Assembly: GCA_039111635.1 (NCBI GenBank)
Contig: JBCAQO010000006.1
Location: forward strand, 1,240,001 to 1,304,000
DNA length: 64,000 nt
Direction of reading: 5' to 3'
Source: Heterobasidion occidentale
Lineage: Eukaryota > Basidiomycota > Agaricomycetes > Russulales > Bondarzewiaceae
In this document: positions 1 through 12,360 of the stretch, piece after piece
Numbering within the stretch: the first letter of the stretch is position 1
Layout: each line of letters starts with the position of its first letter
Program-made: the position numbers and the translations under genes
Notes under the pieces: model-generated
Databases searched by the model: none
The model's input: the letters and a program-made list of their open reading frames with translations, nothing else
What the model was told of the DNA's origin: nothing

Positions 1-1780
1 CCTCCACTCCCCGCCCTCGGTCACCGTCTCCACCTCCTGCGCCGATCTCAGCTGTGACCTCTCCGCCGCCATCGACACTCCTCTCGTCCCCGCCTCCCTC
101 GCACCCGCCGAGCCTCGCCTCAAAACGTCCGACACCCACCCTATCAAGTGAGTCCCCCCATCGACCACACCACCGCCCGTTCCTGATGAGCCCTCCAGCA
201 TCTCCCCAATCGTACCGCCGGAGCTGCTGCCCACAATATCTCTCCACCTCTCACCTTCCCAACCCAATGGGCCCACCATGTTCAACATCCATCACGCCTT
301 CTCCCTGGACCGGCTCACCACCCTTCCTTTCGCGTCCTCCCCTCCTCCTCCGCCGCCCCTGCCCACTCCCGTACCGACGACGCCCACGCCCCCGTTGCCA
401 GCCGAATTCTTCGCCCCCTCACCGGACTTCCCGCCCCCCGTCTCGCAGTTCACGTGGAACAGGTCGTCCATGCAGCGCGCACTCCAAGCCGCCTTGACGA
501 GCGACATCCACCCGCGCTCGCCCGCCGCGTTCACAAAAGAGCCCAGTACCCCCTCTGTCCCCCGCCTGCCCCCGCTCAACCTCCCCAAGTACGACATCCT
601 CGGCGAGATCCTAGCCAGCGCGGACGACAACATGCTGTTCGAACCGTCCGTCGCGAGCCACCTCGGCCACGCCCGCAACCTCTCCGCCCCTCCGATCATG
701 TTCCAGACCCTCATCTCCGACGCGCTCAGCCCCAACCGTCGCGCCCTGAACACCGTCGTCGCGAGCGGCCTGCCCGCCCTCCGCAAGGACTCGTTTCAAA
801 GGTGACGCCTGTCCCCAGTCCCCGCCCCGCCCTGACTAGACTGACGCGCATACAGGAGGCACGCCGCGTGGAATCTCACCGCCATCTCCGAAAACCCGCC
901 CTCGAGGCCGGAATTCAGCCAGCTCTCGTCGATCAGCGAACGGCCCCCGCACGACGCTGCTCCCGGGATCCCGCTCCCGCCCACGCCCACGCCCTCGGTC
1001 CCCACCATCGGTAACTTATTCCTATCTTCGTGTCCCGGCAAAAAGGGTACGTCTCCGCACGCGTGCGCCCTTTGTGTGCCTCGCTGATCGCGCGCAGTCC
1101 GTCTGAATGGCCCGGTGCGTGGGCGCGGCGCCATCTGCCGCGACCTCAAGCAAGACCTGGAGAGGATGAAGGACGCAGGGGTCGGCTGCGTCGTCTGGTT
1201 CGTGCCCTCCCCGCATGTTCTCCACCGCGTCTCGCTCACTTCTCGACAGCTGCCTCGACGACGACGAGCTCGAGTTCCTCGGCGCGCCCTGGCCCGTGTA
1301 CTCCCAGGTCGCCAACGAGCTCGGGCTCGACATTCTCCGGTGCGTCCGTCGTATTCGCACAACCTGACGCGCGCTTGCTGACCTCGCGGCCGTGGCCACA
1401 GGATCCCGATGCCCGAGGGCCTCGCGCCCATGTCGGCGCGCACGCTGGACGCGCAGCTCGCGCGGCTGATCTCGACGTACACGCTCAACGGCGCGCACGT
1501 GCTCGTGCACTGCCGCGGCGGGGTCGGGCGCGCGGGGCTGATCGCGTGCTGCTGGATGCTGCGCCTCGGGCTGTGCGGCACGCCGCTCCCCGCGCGCCGC
1601 GCCGGGGCCGGGCACAGCGCGGGAGAGGTGCGGGCGGGCACGCTGCAGCTCGTGGAGCGGGTGGTCGCGATCGTGCGGCGGCGACGGAGCCTCAAGGCGA
1701 TCGAGACGTACGAGCAGGTGAAGTTCCTGGTCGGGTACGTGGAGTTCATGGCGGAGAGGGCGGCGGAGGGGGGCGCCTAG
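1..1780 (+). CDS. CDKN3-like dual-specificity phosphatase (5' partial)
   Basis: Exons <1-147, 199-801, 856-1046, 1098-1197, 1250-1339 and 1402-1780, joined in frame through GT-AG introns of about 51-62 nt; the 5' end lies outside the window. About 500 residues are visible. The N-terminal two thirds is proline-rich and low in complexity. The C-terminal part resembles the CDKN3 (kinase-associated phosphatase) group of cysteine-dependent phosphatases: a conserved LFLSSCPGKK-type lead-in, an acidic LDDDELEFLGAP segment, then the P-loop HCRGGVGRAG (Cys-X5-Arg) encoded near 1510-1540. Members of this family dephosphorylate Ser/Thr/Tyr, in animals the T-loop of CDKs; that substrate is only inferred here. 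The large proline-rich extension is unusual for CDKN3 itself, which is a small protein. The stop is TAG at 1778-1780. Confidence 0.85.
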
Positions 1781-2072
1781 GCTGGGGGGAAGAGACATTG
1801 CCGTTGCGCGGGGGACGCATGATACCACGGGGGGGGATACTGATTTATAGATATATACCTATTGCGCTGCGCCTGTTCATAGAGTACTGTAATACCACGA
1901 TCTGGTTCGAGGCCCGAGGATCACGTGTGTGCACTTGGCAGGGAGGCGAGGCGAGGCTTCCCTGGAGTGCGAGCGAGGACCGCCGCATACGCCCATCCCC
2001 GCCCCTTCTGCGAAGGCCGCCGCTCTCTCCAGTCCACGCAGCTCCCCCACTCCCCCCAATACCCATCACACC

Positions 2073-3526
2073 ATGAACTCGCTCGCTCGCTGCTCTCTCC
2101 TTTGCCTCCTCCCTGCCTGGCAAGCGTACGCGCAGGTCGTGCCAGCCACCTCCGCCGCATCCCAGTACTCCCTCGCAACCTCCACCTCCATCCCCTTCCC
2201 GACCGCCACCCTCGCCAACACCGACACCCAGTCCTTCCTCGTCGCCAACTGGGGCCTCAGCAAGGGCAAGATCCAGAACGGCGCCGCCGACCTCGCCTTC
2301 GTCGCCGACCCCTTCCCAAGCAACCCCGTGCCGACCACGAGCACGAGCACGGGCACGGGCACGAGCACGGACGCCTCGGCGCCCGTGCTGCGCGTCACGT
2401 ACCCCAAGGGCAGCTTCAAGGACGACAGCTCGGGCGGCGCGCAGATGTACGCGCTGTGGAACGCGTCCGCGGCCGCGGGCGGCGCCTTCCGCTCGATGAT
2501 GCTCTCGTACGAGGTCGCGTTCGACGCCGGCTTCGACTGGGTCAAGGGCGGCAAGCTCCCCGGCCTCAGGGGCGGGCCCGACCCGAACGGCTGCTCTGGC
2601 GGGCACCAGCCCAACGGGTCCGACTGCTTCAGCACGCGGCTCATGTGGCGCAAGGACGGCGCGGGCGAAGGTGCGCGCGCGTTCCGTCCTGCTTTTTGAC
2701 TTCTGCGCACGGCGTTCGCGCCGGGGACGCGTAACCTTGCGGCCGCCGCGCCGCGCGGCTGTTCACAGTGTACGCCTACATCCTGCGGCCGAACAGCATC
2801 TGCGACAGCGCGAACCTCACGTGCAACGACGACTTTGGCGTCAGCATCAGCCGCGGCTCGTTCACGTTCGCGAGCGGACAGTGAGTCGCCCGTGTCTCCT
2901 CCGCCTGCGGCGCCTCATGTTGCCTTTCCACGGTGGGCAGGTGGAACCGCGTCACGCTCCTCGTCAGGCTGAACAGCCCCGTCAACGTCGCCAACGGACA
3001 GGTCACCGTCTAGTGAATACCGCCTTGATTTTTTTCCATTTCTTTGTTTTTGCGGGTACCGGTTGATGTTCTCCCTTGCTTGCAGCTACAACGATATTGA
3101 GGTCCTGTCGCAGGATAACCTCCAGATTCGCAGCAGCGACGTCGTCACCGCCGGCGGCCTATACTTCTCGTGAGTCCCCGCGCGACGTCGCGGTCAGCGC
3201 TCGCGTTCACCCCGCTTTCTATCCTATCCAATTTCATCCTATTCCCATTCCTTACAGGACCTTCTTCGGCGGTGAGTGCGGCAACCCGAGCCAACTCCGG
3301 GCGACCTGACGCGCTCCGATTCGCAGGCTCCGACGCGTCGTGGGCCGCGACCAACGACACGCACACCTACTTCCGCAACATGCAGCTCTGGGGAAGCTCC
3401 GCGCCGTCCGATCTCGCGGGCGCGACCGTGAGCGGCGCGCGCGCCGCCCGCGCGGGGACCTCCGTGCACTGGGCGCTCTGCGTCGCAGCCGCGGCCCTGC
3501 TCGCGGCGGGCGCGGGGGTGTTGTGA
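2073..3526 (+). CDS. Secreted GPI-anchored PL14-like polysaccharide lyase
   Basis: Six exons (2073-2670, 2769-2880, 2941-3012, 3086-3169, 3258-3271, 3327-3526) give 359 residues; exon 5 is only 14 nt. The start was chosen because it gives a clean secretion signal (MNSLARCSLLCLLPAWQAYA). The body carries hallmarks of the fungal polysaccharide lyase 14 fold: KGGKLPGLRGG, a Cys-Ser-Gly-Gly stretch, FSTRLMWRKDGAGE, TFFGGSDASWA, and a final YFRNMQLWG strand. The C-terminus is a small-residue spacer followed by a hydrophobic tail, typical of a GPI-attachment signal. Relatives cleave uronic-acid polymers such as glucuronan or alginate; the substrate here is unknown. A Thr/Ser/Gly repeat lies near residues 90-105. 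The protein is probably cell-wall or plasma-membrane attached. Confidence 0.85.
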
Positions 3527-3549
3527 GCGCGTGGTTTTGTTATCAAGTG

Positions 3550-3577
3550 TGGATGGATGGATGGATGGACGGATGAG
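3550..3577. repeat. (GGAT)n microsatellite
   Basis: Tandem GGAT copies with one interruption begin about 25 bp after the stop codon of the PL14-like gene, so they lie in its probable 3' UTR. Confidence 0.85.
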
Positions 3578-4097
3578 GCCTTGTTGGACTGGATGGACTG
3601 GACTGGGATTCGTAATAGTCATCTCTCGAGTCGTTGCAGTCGTTGTCGTACTATGTACACAATGGCGATTGAGATTAGTTTGCGTGGGCTCGAGGGGTTC
3701 GGCCGCTCGCTGCGTGTCGTGGATGATGGGTTCTTACGACGATCAGGCGACTTGTGTGTGCTCGCAGTTCTGACGGTGGCGCCGACTGCCTGCTGTCGGC
3801 GCCGCGGGGCGGCTTCGATTTCATAGTTGTGCGCAGACGGATCGGGCACATATGAAGTGAAGCTACAGTAGTGGAGCACAGAGCATCTGACGCGCGGCCG
3901 GCATAGAGAACCTCCGAAGACCCTCTCTCTCCGCCGAGTCCTCCATTCTAGCCGTCCAGCGCACGCCCACCTGTCCCAAAGCAGCGCGATCGCGATCGCG
4001 CTTCCGCTTCCTCTTAGTCTGTTTCAGAACCCGATGCGCCGATCGCGCACTGTACAGAATCCGGGCCAGGCGGTGTCACTTGTGAGCACTTGCGAAT

Positions 4098-4126
4098 CGA
4101 GGTGGTGGCGGTGGTGGTGGTGGCGT
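4098..4126. repeat. (GGT)n repeat
   Basis: A run of imperfect GGT triplets (with GGC interruptions) in intergenic DNA. Confidence 0.75.
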
Positions 4127-4307
4127 CGTTGTCGGCGCCCGTGGATCGCTCCTCCTATCTAGTTGAGTTTACTTGAGATGGTGCGTCATGCGCGCGTGAC
4201 GCCCTCCCCTCACTCAGCGAAAGGGCGCGCGGCCGATACATGACTTACCCCAGCCCAGACCGGCGTGGGTGGTGGGCCGCCGCGGGTCCGTGTCCGAGTC
4301 AGGCTAT

Positions 4308-4352
4308 GTGTGTATATATGTATGTATGTATGCATGTATGTATATGTATGAT
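4308..4352. repeat. (TATG)n microsatellite
   Basis: Tandem TATG/TATA tetranucleotides with single substitutions, in intergenic DNA upstream of NAR1. Confidence 0.85.
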
Positions 4353-5376
4353 GGTGTGGTGTGTGCGGCGCCCGGTCGATCGACGCGCTTGGGAATGGAG
4401 GCGGGCGAGTGGATCGGTGCGATGCGGTGCTCGAACGACGGACCAGGCGCGCGCGCGGGCGGCGCTGACAGTGTGTGACAAGCGATGTCGGGCGCACTCA
4501 CTTACCTAGTACTATACAGGTCCGAGGGCGATGGCAGTACTTGATACAAGGGCGCCTTGGACCCCAGTGGCCGATCGTGCGTTCCCAGCCAGTGCTGTTC
4601 CTGTCTGCTCTCTGGGTCCTGCTAAGACTTGACAGCTGCGGATGACATCAATTATACTGTGGCTCGCTCCAAGGGGCACGAGTTGACGTCGGGCGGGCCA
4701 GCGTCCCTGTATTGGTCCCTGCGTTTCCTGGGAGAAGGGGCGGGCACTTCACTCCCCGGAGACGATGTCAGCGCTAGTAGTCGCGGGGTCCCTCGAGAGG
4801 ACGAGCAAGTCTGGTGGACATGATCCTGACAGCCCCAAAAGCCAAAATGACTACGCCACAAGTCGCGGACAGGGGTCGTGCGACTCGGTCGGAGCGTTTT
4901 TCTATCTGTGTGAATTTTTGAGAGGGCCTCCCCACAGGCCTATACTTGCATATATTAGGGCGTGAGTGTTGAAGCGAAACTATTGAATGAGTTTCACCGG
5001 ACGCCGTATTGGGAAATTGCTAAAGACGTGAGATGACCAGAAGCAATTGCTCACCGATCGACTTATTTATCGGGATCTCTTCGTTTTTTCCACGAAGGAA
5101 TGGATTGGTGAAAGGCTTGTGAGTGTTGCATCAAGAGAGACGAAGGATTGGGTGGATCCTCAGGGTCATTGGGGTCACCAACCCATAATCGAGGTTAGGT
5201 TTTGCGGATCGACCGGCCGAAAGCCGATGGAGAGCCGCCATTGCTCATCCAGCCTCTTGCAGCAGGCCAGTTTGAATCGTCCAGTCATCGTCCGCTGAAT
5301 TCACCTTTCGACATCTCATAAAATCGATCTCTAAGGTCTTCAGATTCGTCCCCCACACTTGTCTCGACGCTCAAAT

Positions 5377-7552
5377 ATGGCCTTTTCAGGTGCACTCGTG
5401 AGTTCATCCCTGTGTCCAGGAGAAAATGCTGCGTGTTCCGGTGCTCACGATGTCATCGCTCGACGCCAGACTCTCACCGATCTGAATGACTACATCACAC
5501 CCTCGCAAGCGTGCATAAAGCCCGTGGAGCAGACGAACAAAGAAGAGGCCTCCTCTACGCCCGGGGCGGCAGCTGTACGTCTCCGAACCATGGCGCCCCA
5601 TCACCCACAATGATCACGAAACGCTTTCACAACAGACAGAAATTCGCATCGATGAGCACGGGGCGTACTACGAAGTGCCTCAGGCAGCCTCGTCGTCCAG
5701 CGCAGCTGCGGGCCCGAGCTCAGGGAAGAAGCTCCAGACAGCAGAGATCAGTTTGAACGACTGTCTGGCGTGCAGGTGCGTCGTAATCTCGCCAGCCAGG
5801 CCTTGCACAGGAGATGTGGTATTGACAATTCACGCTTGACCATGCGCGTGCTCACAGCGGATGCATAACGTCTGCCGAATCCGTCCTCATCACCCTCCAA
5901 TCTCACACCGAAGTCCTCTCCTTCCTTTCCTCGAACCCGCCATCGCCTTCTCCCTCACACAAGACTCCCGTCATATCCATCGCACCGCAGTCATTGGCCT
6001 CCCTCGCCGCTTCCCTTGCTCACTCATCGGGCGAAACGCTCAGCCTAGACGAGGTCCTGAGCCGAGTAGAAGCATTCTGCAAGGAGTCCCTGGGATTCGA
6101 GCATGTCTTCGACACGACGTTCGCTCGACACATCGCGCTGCTCGAACATGTGCGGGAGTTCGAGGAACGGCGAGCCGCGTCTGCCGCTGCGCCCTCTTCT
6201 GCGACAAACGGACACGGCCACGACCACGGAGGATGCAGAGGTGATGGCGGATGTCAGACCCAAGGCGAAGGATCATGCAATCACGCCGGGACAGGACCCG
6301 GGAAGCTCCCGATGCTTGCGAGCGCATGCCCCGGTTGGGTGTGCTACGCCGAGAAGACGCACGCAGAAATGCTGCCGTTCATCAGTCGCACGAAAAGCCC
6401 CCAGCAGGTGATGGGCACGCTCGTGAAAGAATGGCTCGGCGCAAAGTGGGGGAAAAAGTGCGTCGTGCCTGCCTGCTCCGCGTCGTGTCGCTCATCGGAC
6501 GCTTTCGTCGCAGCCCGGACGAGATCTACCACGTCACGGTGATGCCCTGCTACGACAAGAAACTCGAAGCGTCTCGCGGCGATTTTTACAACGACCTGTT
6601 CCAGACGCGGGACGTCGACTGCGTGCTCACGACCGGCGAGCTCGACCTCCTCATGCGCGAAAAGGGGTGGGATCTTTCGCTGCCTGTTCCCTCGTCTTCG
6701 TCCTCGTCGCCACCCACGCCTCTGATTCCACGCCTCCTCGCGCATCCCGGCACGTCCTCCGGTTCATATCTGCACTCGCTACTCTACCACATCACGACCA
6801 CGTCGCCTTACCCGCTAGCCCTCAGCACCAAAACCATCCGGTCAGCGGACTACGAAGAATACGTCCTCACACGGGAGCGAGAGGCGCCGGAGGGCCCGGA
6901 GGTCGTGTTTCGGGGTGCCAAGTGCTATGGCTTCCGGAGTTTGCAGAACGTGGTCAGGAAGGTGGGGAAGGAGGCCGGGGTGCAGGTGGGGCGCGGCGCG
7001 GCCGGGCGCTTGGGCGGTGGACTGCGGGGCAGAGTCAAGAAGATGGGAAAGGGCACGGGGACGGCGGAGGAGCGGCCGTATGACTATGTGGAGGTCATGG
7101 CGTGTCCTGGGGGGTGTGTGAACGGCGGCGGCCAGCTGCGGGCGCCCGTCGCTTCCAAGGACGAAGAGGGGTTCACGAGGGATTGGAATATGAGCGGGGT
7201 GGTCGAGGGCGGGAGTGCGGGGTCGGGATCGGAGCTTGCAGCGCGCTGGGGCGACAAGGCATGGACGAAGCAGGTCGAGAGGGCGTACTGGGACGGCGTG
7301 GAGATGGCCAATGGCATACCGACGCCGCCTGCATCGCCGAAGATGACCGTCGGGTGCGTTTCCAATCGGGACGAGGCAGACCGGGTCGCAGGGAGGGTCT
7401 TGACGGATGTTCTTGCCGGTTATGGGGTAGACCAGGAGGTCGACTGGTCCACGCGGATGGGCGCCGAGGCAGAGGAGAGGCGGCGGAGGTTGTTCAGGAC
7501 TGAATACAGGGCTGTCGAGAGTGAGGTGATTGGATTGGCCGTGAAGTGGTGA
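5377..7552 (+). CDS. NAR1: Cytosolic Fe-S cluster assembly factor NAR1
   Basis: Exons 5377-5397, 5470-5574, 5636-5775, 5858-6457 and 6514-7552 give 634 residues. The first exon is just seven codons; splicing it to exon 2 yields the conserved N-terminus TLTDLNDYITPSQACIKP. All eight cluster-binding cysteines known in yeast Nar1 can be placed: one in QACIKP, three in CLACSGC (split by intron 3), then SACPGW, VMPCYDKK and ACPGGC. NAR1 is an iron-only-hydrogenase-like protein of the CIA machinery that hands 4Fe-4S clusters to cytosolic and nuclear apoproteins; it is essential in yeast. The protein is longer than the roughly 490-residue yeast form because of Ser/Pro-rich and Gly/Arg-rich insertions (for example a Ser run near codon 385). 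The first 70 residues carry another Ser/Ala-rich insertion. Confidence 0.95.
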
Positions 7553-8112
7553 TTCAGGCCTGTTGGTAGCCAGGGTGTTGCACAGCTATGTTGTTGTATT
7601 TTATGGTCTAGTACTAGAGACGCCGTGAGCTGTTATACCAGTTGCCGACTCAACTTGTGTGCATGGCGGCGGCAGCGATTCTCGCGCACGGAACATCGCT
7701 CCTTTCCTTCAACCCTCATCTGCTAGATCAGATATGCCGAAACGTGTCACTGTGCATCATCACTGGATATCGTCGCCGCTGGGACGAATGTAGCAGGCTT
7801 ATAAGCTGTTGAGAGCTGGTGAGGCCAAGCAAGGATATTTCTGTCGGTCACAAAGGCTCGAAGCCTCTCGAAGCCCACCCCCCTCCCAGTCCCCCCTCCC
7901 TCCTCCGCTATCGGATATCGTTCTTGCTCCGGTACTCATATTCCCCGTTATATTACTTGTGAGTCTAGTAGTGTGTTTTGAACATCCATTTCTGCGCGAA
8001 CACAGACCCCGATTGTGCCACCGCGCAAGGGTATTCATCGATCGCAACCTTACCCTCCTATGATGATGGAGCAGTCATCACTGCACGGCTCTGGAGGGGA
8101 CTTTGGTAATTA
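7553..8112. other. Intergenic, nothing recognised
   Basis: No supported gene. The interval probably holds convergent 3' ends of NAR1 and the uncertain minus-strand gene beyond it. Confidence 0.4.
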
Positions 8113-8880
8113 TCAGTGAATGGCTGTAAGGTGAGGAGATGGCTCTTGCCTGATTTTTCCACTGGATGCTTTCTGAGAGGTTCCTTGTCCAGTCTGTTTT
8201 GTCGGCATCTGCGGACCCGACGAGCGCGGCCGTTCCGTCTCAGCCCATTCCTTCGCACGCACGACAACCGCCTACTTCAGCTGCATGATTAGTGGTGAGA
8301 CATCCGCTGTCGACACTCTCGCAGGACGATCTTGGAGCCATTCAAGGACTGGGCACAGTGGAATGCTATTACCGCGAGCCTGGTGTCGGATTCTCATACA
8401 CCTCTCGCGTGATTGGTGCGAGGGAGTGCCATATCATTCCGGTCTGTCGTTCGTACATGTCACCGGGCAGGCGCAATGCTGGACTGGGACCCCCACTTCT
8501 TGCTGCCAAGAACAATCACGAAACAATTCAAGGGGCAGGGAGATGAGCGCAGTGGCCCTTGAGTACCAGGGAATGCATCGATTCGCGACTACACTCACCT
8601 GCCGGATACTTGAAAGGTCGACTTTGCCATAGGTTGGGGAGAGGGGAAGATCGATAACGCGGCCGCCTTCCCGAACGCACCTGGTGTTTGTAGACCAGGC
8701 TCGTCAGCAAACGTTCTAGGGATAGCGACTGTCAGACGTACCGTGCTCGCGCACCAGCTACACTCCCTATTGCATCTCGCAAGCTTACCGTTTCTTGCGG
8801 GCCTGCGGTGTCTCGAGAGCCTCCACCGCGGACACCGCCCCCTCACTCAGGGTCATGTCACCGACGACCTCTACCGTCAT
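8113..8880 (-). CDS. Uncertain multi-exon gene or relic
   Basis: Several coding-like blocks line up on the minus strand. A first exon would start at ATG 8880 (MTVEVVGDMTLSEG...) and end at 8789 before GTAAGC. A middle block ends at 8599 before GTGAGT and reads ...LTSLVYKHQ...RPFKYPA. A third block, 8502-8402, reads ...LRLPGDMYERQTGMIWHSLAP... and is followed by GTGTAT. The last block, 8271-8113, ends in TGA. The last three join in frame; the first does not connect without a frame problem. The Trp/Leu spacing of the third block is faintly like the end of an HMG box, too weak to name. It could be a diverged fungal gene or a pseudogene. Confidence 0.3.
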
Positions 8881-11357
8881 GATGACGACCAACCGGTATG
8901 TGTAGGTCAAGGGAGCTAGTAGGTCCGCTCCCGTTTCTCGCGCCTTTCCAACGGACACCTACGGACGTACATAATGGTGAGCATAACATGTAAGAATACG
9001 AATACGACTATGCTCACACATCCTGTCTGGCAGTTCCCTGCCGCAGTGGTTTGGAGGCGACGTCGATAGTCGCAGAAAGACATACAATGGACTTGTATCC
9101 GCTGGACTGCGCGAAGTCGGTTCCGCCTCGCGTTTTCTGTTCCGACAATAAGCATGGGGCAAAAATTGGTGTCAATATGCGTTTGATGCTGTGCGCTGGG
9201 GCGATACAAGGTGAGTGGTGTGCAGCCTTTCGTTCAATACAGCTGATTTTATACACCCTCGGCGCATAAGTTGTCCGCACTTTCCGTTTGTTGCCTCAAC
9301 CACAAAGTATGAGACATACTCTCATGCATTGTTCGTTGTAACAAAGGCGTTTCGAAGCGCAGCGCGCTCTCGATACTGGTCGAACACGTAGCGCGGCATA
9401 TGCGCTGCGCTTGATGGATTTTGGAGGCGCCATTCTTTGGCTCTTGCCAAGCTCGACGAGTGGCGACGAAACAAAATAACAAGACAAGGACGCACGTTTC
9501 GCTCAATGGTTCCTTGTGATGTGCAATCACAACCTTCATCGCAGGCTGCACCTCGCGGCCTCGGACACAAGGATTCTGTACATCGGGACAGCCTCACATA
9601 CGCGGCATCCTTTGTCCGCAACAAGCCTCGCTTCCCTCTCTAATTACGACAACGCAGCCATCAGCACAGCCCTCCGACCCACGCCCTCACACGCACACGC
9701 ACGCACGCACATCCGCGCCTGCATCAGCGACCGATACCTGCACCGCGGCGAGCCTGGCGCGCGGGTAGCGCCGCAGGGCATCGCATCGCCGAACGCCTGT
9801 CCCATCAGCCAACATGTCGCCCCGTTTCCGTTTCTCCACCCCGCTCTTCTCCATTCTTCACCTTCCCCATCACCTCTCGACGCGCCAGATGCCAAACTCC
9901 CGAAATTGTGTGTGCGTGCGCGCGCGCGCGTCGTCTGGGGCCGCACTCCCGGCCGGGTCGATGCGTGCGCACTGCTCACGAATAGACGAGCTGTCAGGTT
10001 CGGGCGCGCGTGCGTCTTGACCTCAGGGCGTCGAGTGCTTTGGGTTTGGGCGCGGCCTCGGGAATCGAGGGACGTCGAGGTGATAGCTGGCTCTATGGCC
10101 TGCGCCTCCACCTCCGTCGTCGACTCGAAGTCCGTCGGCCCGAAGGGCGCGGTCCTGCTGCGAGGGCCCGCTCGCGCTGCGCGCCGACGCGCAAAGATGT
10201 GTGGACCACCGTCGTCTCGCGCAGAGACCGCGCCAATCCTTCGTGCTGTACTACAATGCGATGTGCGCGCGAAGAGGGATCGGCGCGCGCGTGGACGATC
10301 CGGCAGGTCGCCACCGCGTCCCGCGCTCCCCTCCCTCCCAAAGAGGGAGAGACCCTGCATATATACATACATACGTACATACCACTGGTCCTATGAATAC
10401 GTTCTGCCCCATTCGTCGATAAACTGGGGGTTGTCGCCGTTCGAGCCGAAGCATGATCTTCAAGTCTTTCTTTCGCCGTCCGTGCCTAGGATCCGCAGAG
10501 AAGCTGGATCTGCATGCCAGCGTTTACGTTCGACGTTCGACTCAAGAGGGCGGTTCTCGTCAGGCTCAGAATCAGCTTGCCCCGGGTCGGCCCGTCCGTC
10601 CCGGTGGCGATCTCACTCCCGACTTGGCTCACGACTGTCGAGCTTCGGTGCGACGATGTAATAGGAACGATGCCACCCACTTATAGAACGCGCGTCTTTT
10701 TATATACAGGCAGGCAGGCAGGCAGGCAGGCAGTCGACGAGACTAGCCCAGGATTGATCTGGTCGGTCGACGACGGCGAGGACGATAATAGACGGACGGA
10801 CATTCGGGTGGCCAGATACAACTAAAGTTATTGTGTGGGTACGACTACGAGTACAGTTTGGATACGACGGCTTCGGGTTCAGACAATATAGTAGCAACGC
10901 GGCCCGCGGGGCGATATCGGGTGAGGAGGATCGATGGGGAGGCGGAGAATAAGAAGGGTAGATGGGTAGATCGATGGAGGGAGGAGGAAGCGGGGCACGC
11001 GAGCCAGGCTATTAGATTCGTATGCGATACGGCGATAAATAATAGGCACAACTACAAGGGCGGGGCGGGGCGGGGCGAGGGAGCTCGAGGATGGGGATGG
11101 GAGGGTAGGGTGGGAGGGGGTGTGTGCAGTGAAAGCGAAGTGCAATAGCGGGGAGTCATAGCATTGTAGATGCGGACGGGGGCGCGAGCGCGGATATGGA
11201 TTACGGGCGGGGCGGGTGGATTACGGGAGGGGGTGGGGTCGGTCGGGTGCCCTTGGGCTCGCGACGCGGATTATGGTGTGAGAGGGAGCCGCCGGCAGCA
11301 GATGGGGGGTGGGAGGAGGCATGTGGAGGGACGAGTTCAGCGGGGTGGGGGTGCACG
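8881..11357. other. Intergenic, partly very GC-rich, no gene supported
   Basis: A long gene-free stretch. From about 9.64 to 10.66 kb the DNA is GC-rich and open in several frames on both strands, which looks compositional: the frames are Arg/Ala/Pro-rich with no domain. A CAGG microsatellite and TA-rich tracts follow. Confidence 0.4.
10707..10733. repeat. (CAGG)n microsatellite
   Basis: Six perfect CAGG copies plus a partial one, in intergenic DNA. Confidence 0.95.
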
Positions 11358-11864
11358 CTAGCGGCGGCGGCCAGCGCCTCTGTACCAGTAGTGGCATTCG
11401 GAGCAGTACTGTTCGCTCCGAAGGGTGACGGTTTCCTTGGCATCGGGGCCGAGGAACTGGGTGAGGCAGAGGTGAGATGGAGCAGGGAGGGGAGGGAGAG
11501 GGGAGGGAGAGGGAAAGGACGAATGAACGAGGGAGCGGACCTTTTCGCACAGGCAGGGATGGCAGGACGGAGGGTGGAGCGAGGACCAGATGCAGTAGCG
11601 GTTGTTGCAGTCGAGCTTGCAGACCTTCTTCGTCTGGGAAGGGGGATGAGCGCGGGGAAGAGAGTTTGATGGGAGAAGGGGACGCACGATCACGTAGTGC
11701 TGTGGGACGAGGGCGAGGGCGAGGTGAGCAGGGGAAGACGGGAGATGGGCGCTGAGTCACGTACACCGCAGCCATACTTGGTTCCTTCACTAAGCAGGCA
11801 GGCGGATGAGAAAAGAAGGGGGGGCGATCAGCGAGGATAAGGCTCACGTCTCGAGGTTGCACAT
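11358..11864 (-). CDS. Small Cys-rich conserved fungal protein, 81 aa
   Basis: Five short exons on the minus strand (11864-11848, 11789-11765, 11699-11688, 11633-11541, 11456-11358) with GT-AG introns give 81 residues starting MCNLET and ending in RGAGRRR. Ten of 81 residues are cysteine, in the order C, CGH, C-X3-C, C, C-X2-C-X-C, then C-X2-C near the end. This pattern (an MCN start, a CGHYV motif, a basic C-terminus) matches small uncharacterised proteins that I recall as common in filamentous fungi; no function is established. The cysteine pairs suggest metal binding or a disulfide fold; there is no signal peptide. One exon is only 12 nt (HYVI), so ordinary gene finders could miss the gene. 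The donor of the fourth intron (GTCCGC) is the weakest part of the model. Confidence 0.7.
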
Positions 11865-12360
11865 GATGCTGATGTCGCAGATACAGAGGGTCGGATCGGG
11901 GGTGGCAGTCGCGGAAGGGGTTAGGGCGGAGACGTGGTGGGCGCAACGGATGGATGGGATGGGGAGAGACGAGGGAGGATCGGGGTATTATAGCGATCGC
12001 GGACAAGGGTGGAAGAAGAGAGAGCGGTGCGGAGGGATTAGAGACGGCGGATAGGATAGCTAGGCGGGAGATGGGGCAGATTATAAGGAGAGGAGGACGA
12101 GTGCTGGATGACGCGGAGCAGAGGCTCGGACACAGCGCCGCGGTCGACAGCTCATCGGATCCCGCGCCGCCACACAGGACTTGGGCGACGATGGATCATC
12201 CAGATAGCCCTAGCACGTGAATCTGCACCTCCCACGCCCCCTCACGACATCTCGGCGCTGCCGAACCGCCCCGGCCGGCCGTCGGCATCCCGGCTGCAGT
12301 CCCCAACGTCGTCCAACGCAGCGCCCACACACCCTCCTCGTCGTCCTCTGTCCAACGTCC

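Larger units (their letters stand above)
3527..5376. other. Intergenic, no gene supported
   Basis: This 1.85-kb stretch between the PL14-like gene and NAR1 holds several simple repeats but no reading frame with domain features or a convincing set of splice sites on either strand. The short open frames present are not recognisable. It probably contains the terminator of the upstream gene and the promoter of NAR1. Confidence 0.5.

Noticed and set aside
9516..10661. Long plus-strand open frame and overlapping minus-strand frame
   Set aside because: Both arise from high GC content with few stops; composition is Arg/Ala/Pro-rich on both strands and no domain is visible.
11221..12006. 261-codon minus-strand open frame
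   Set aside because: It is a shadow frame across introns of the Cys-rich gene, whose spliced frame is far better supported.
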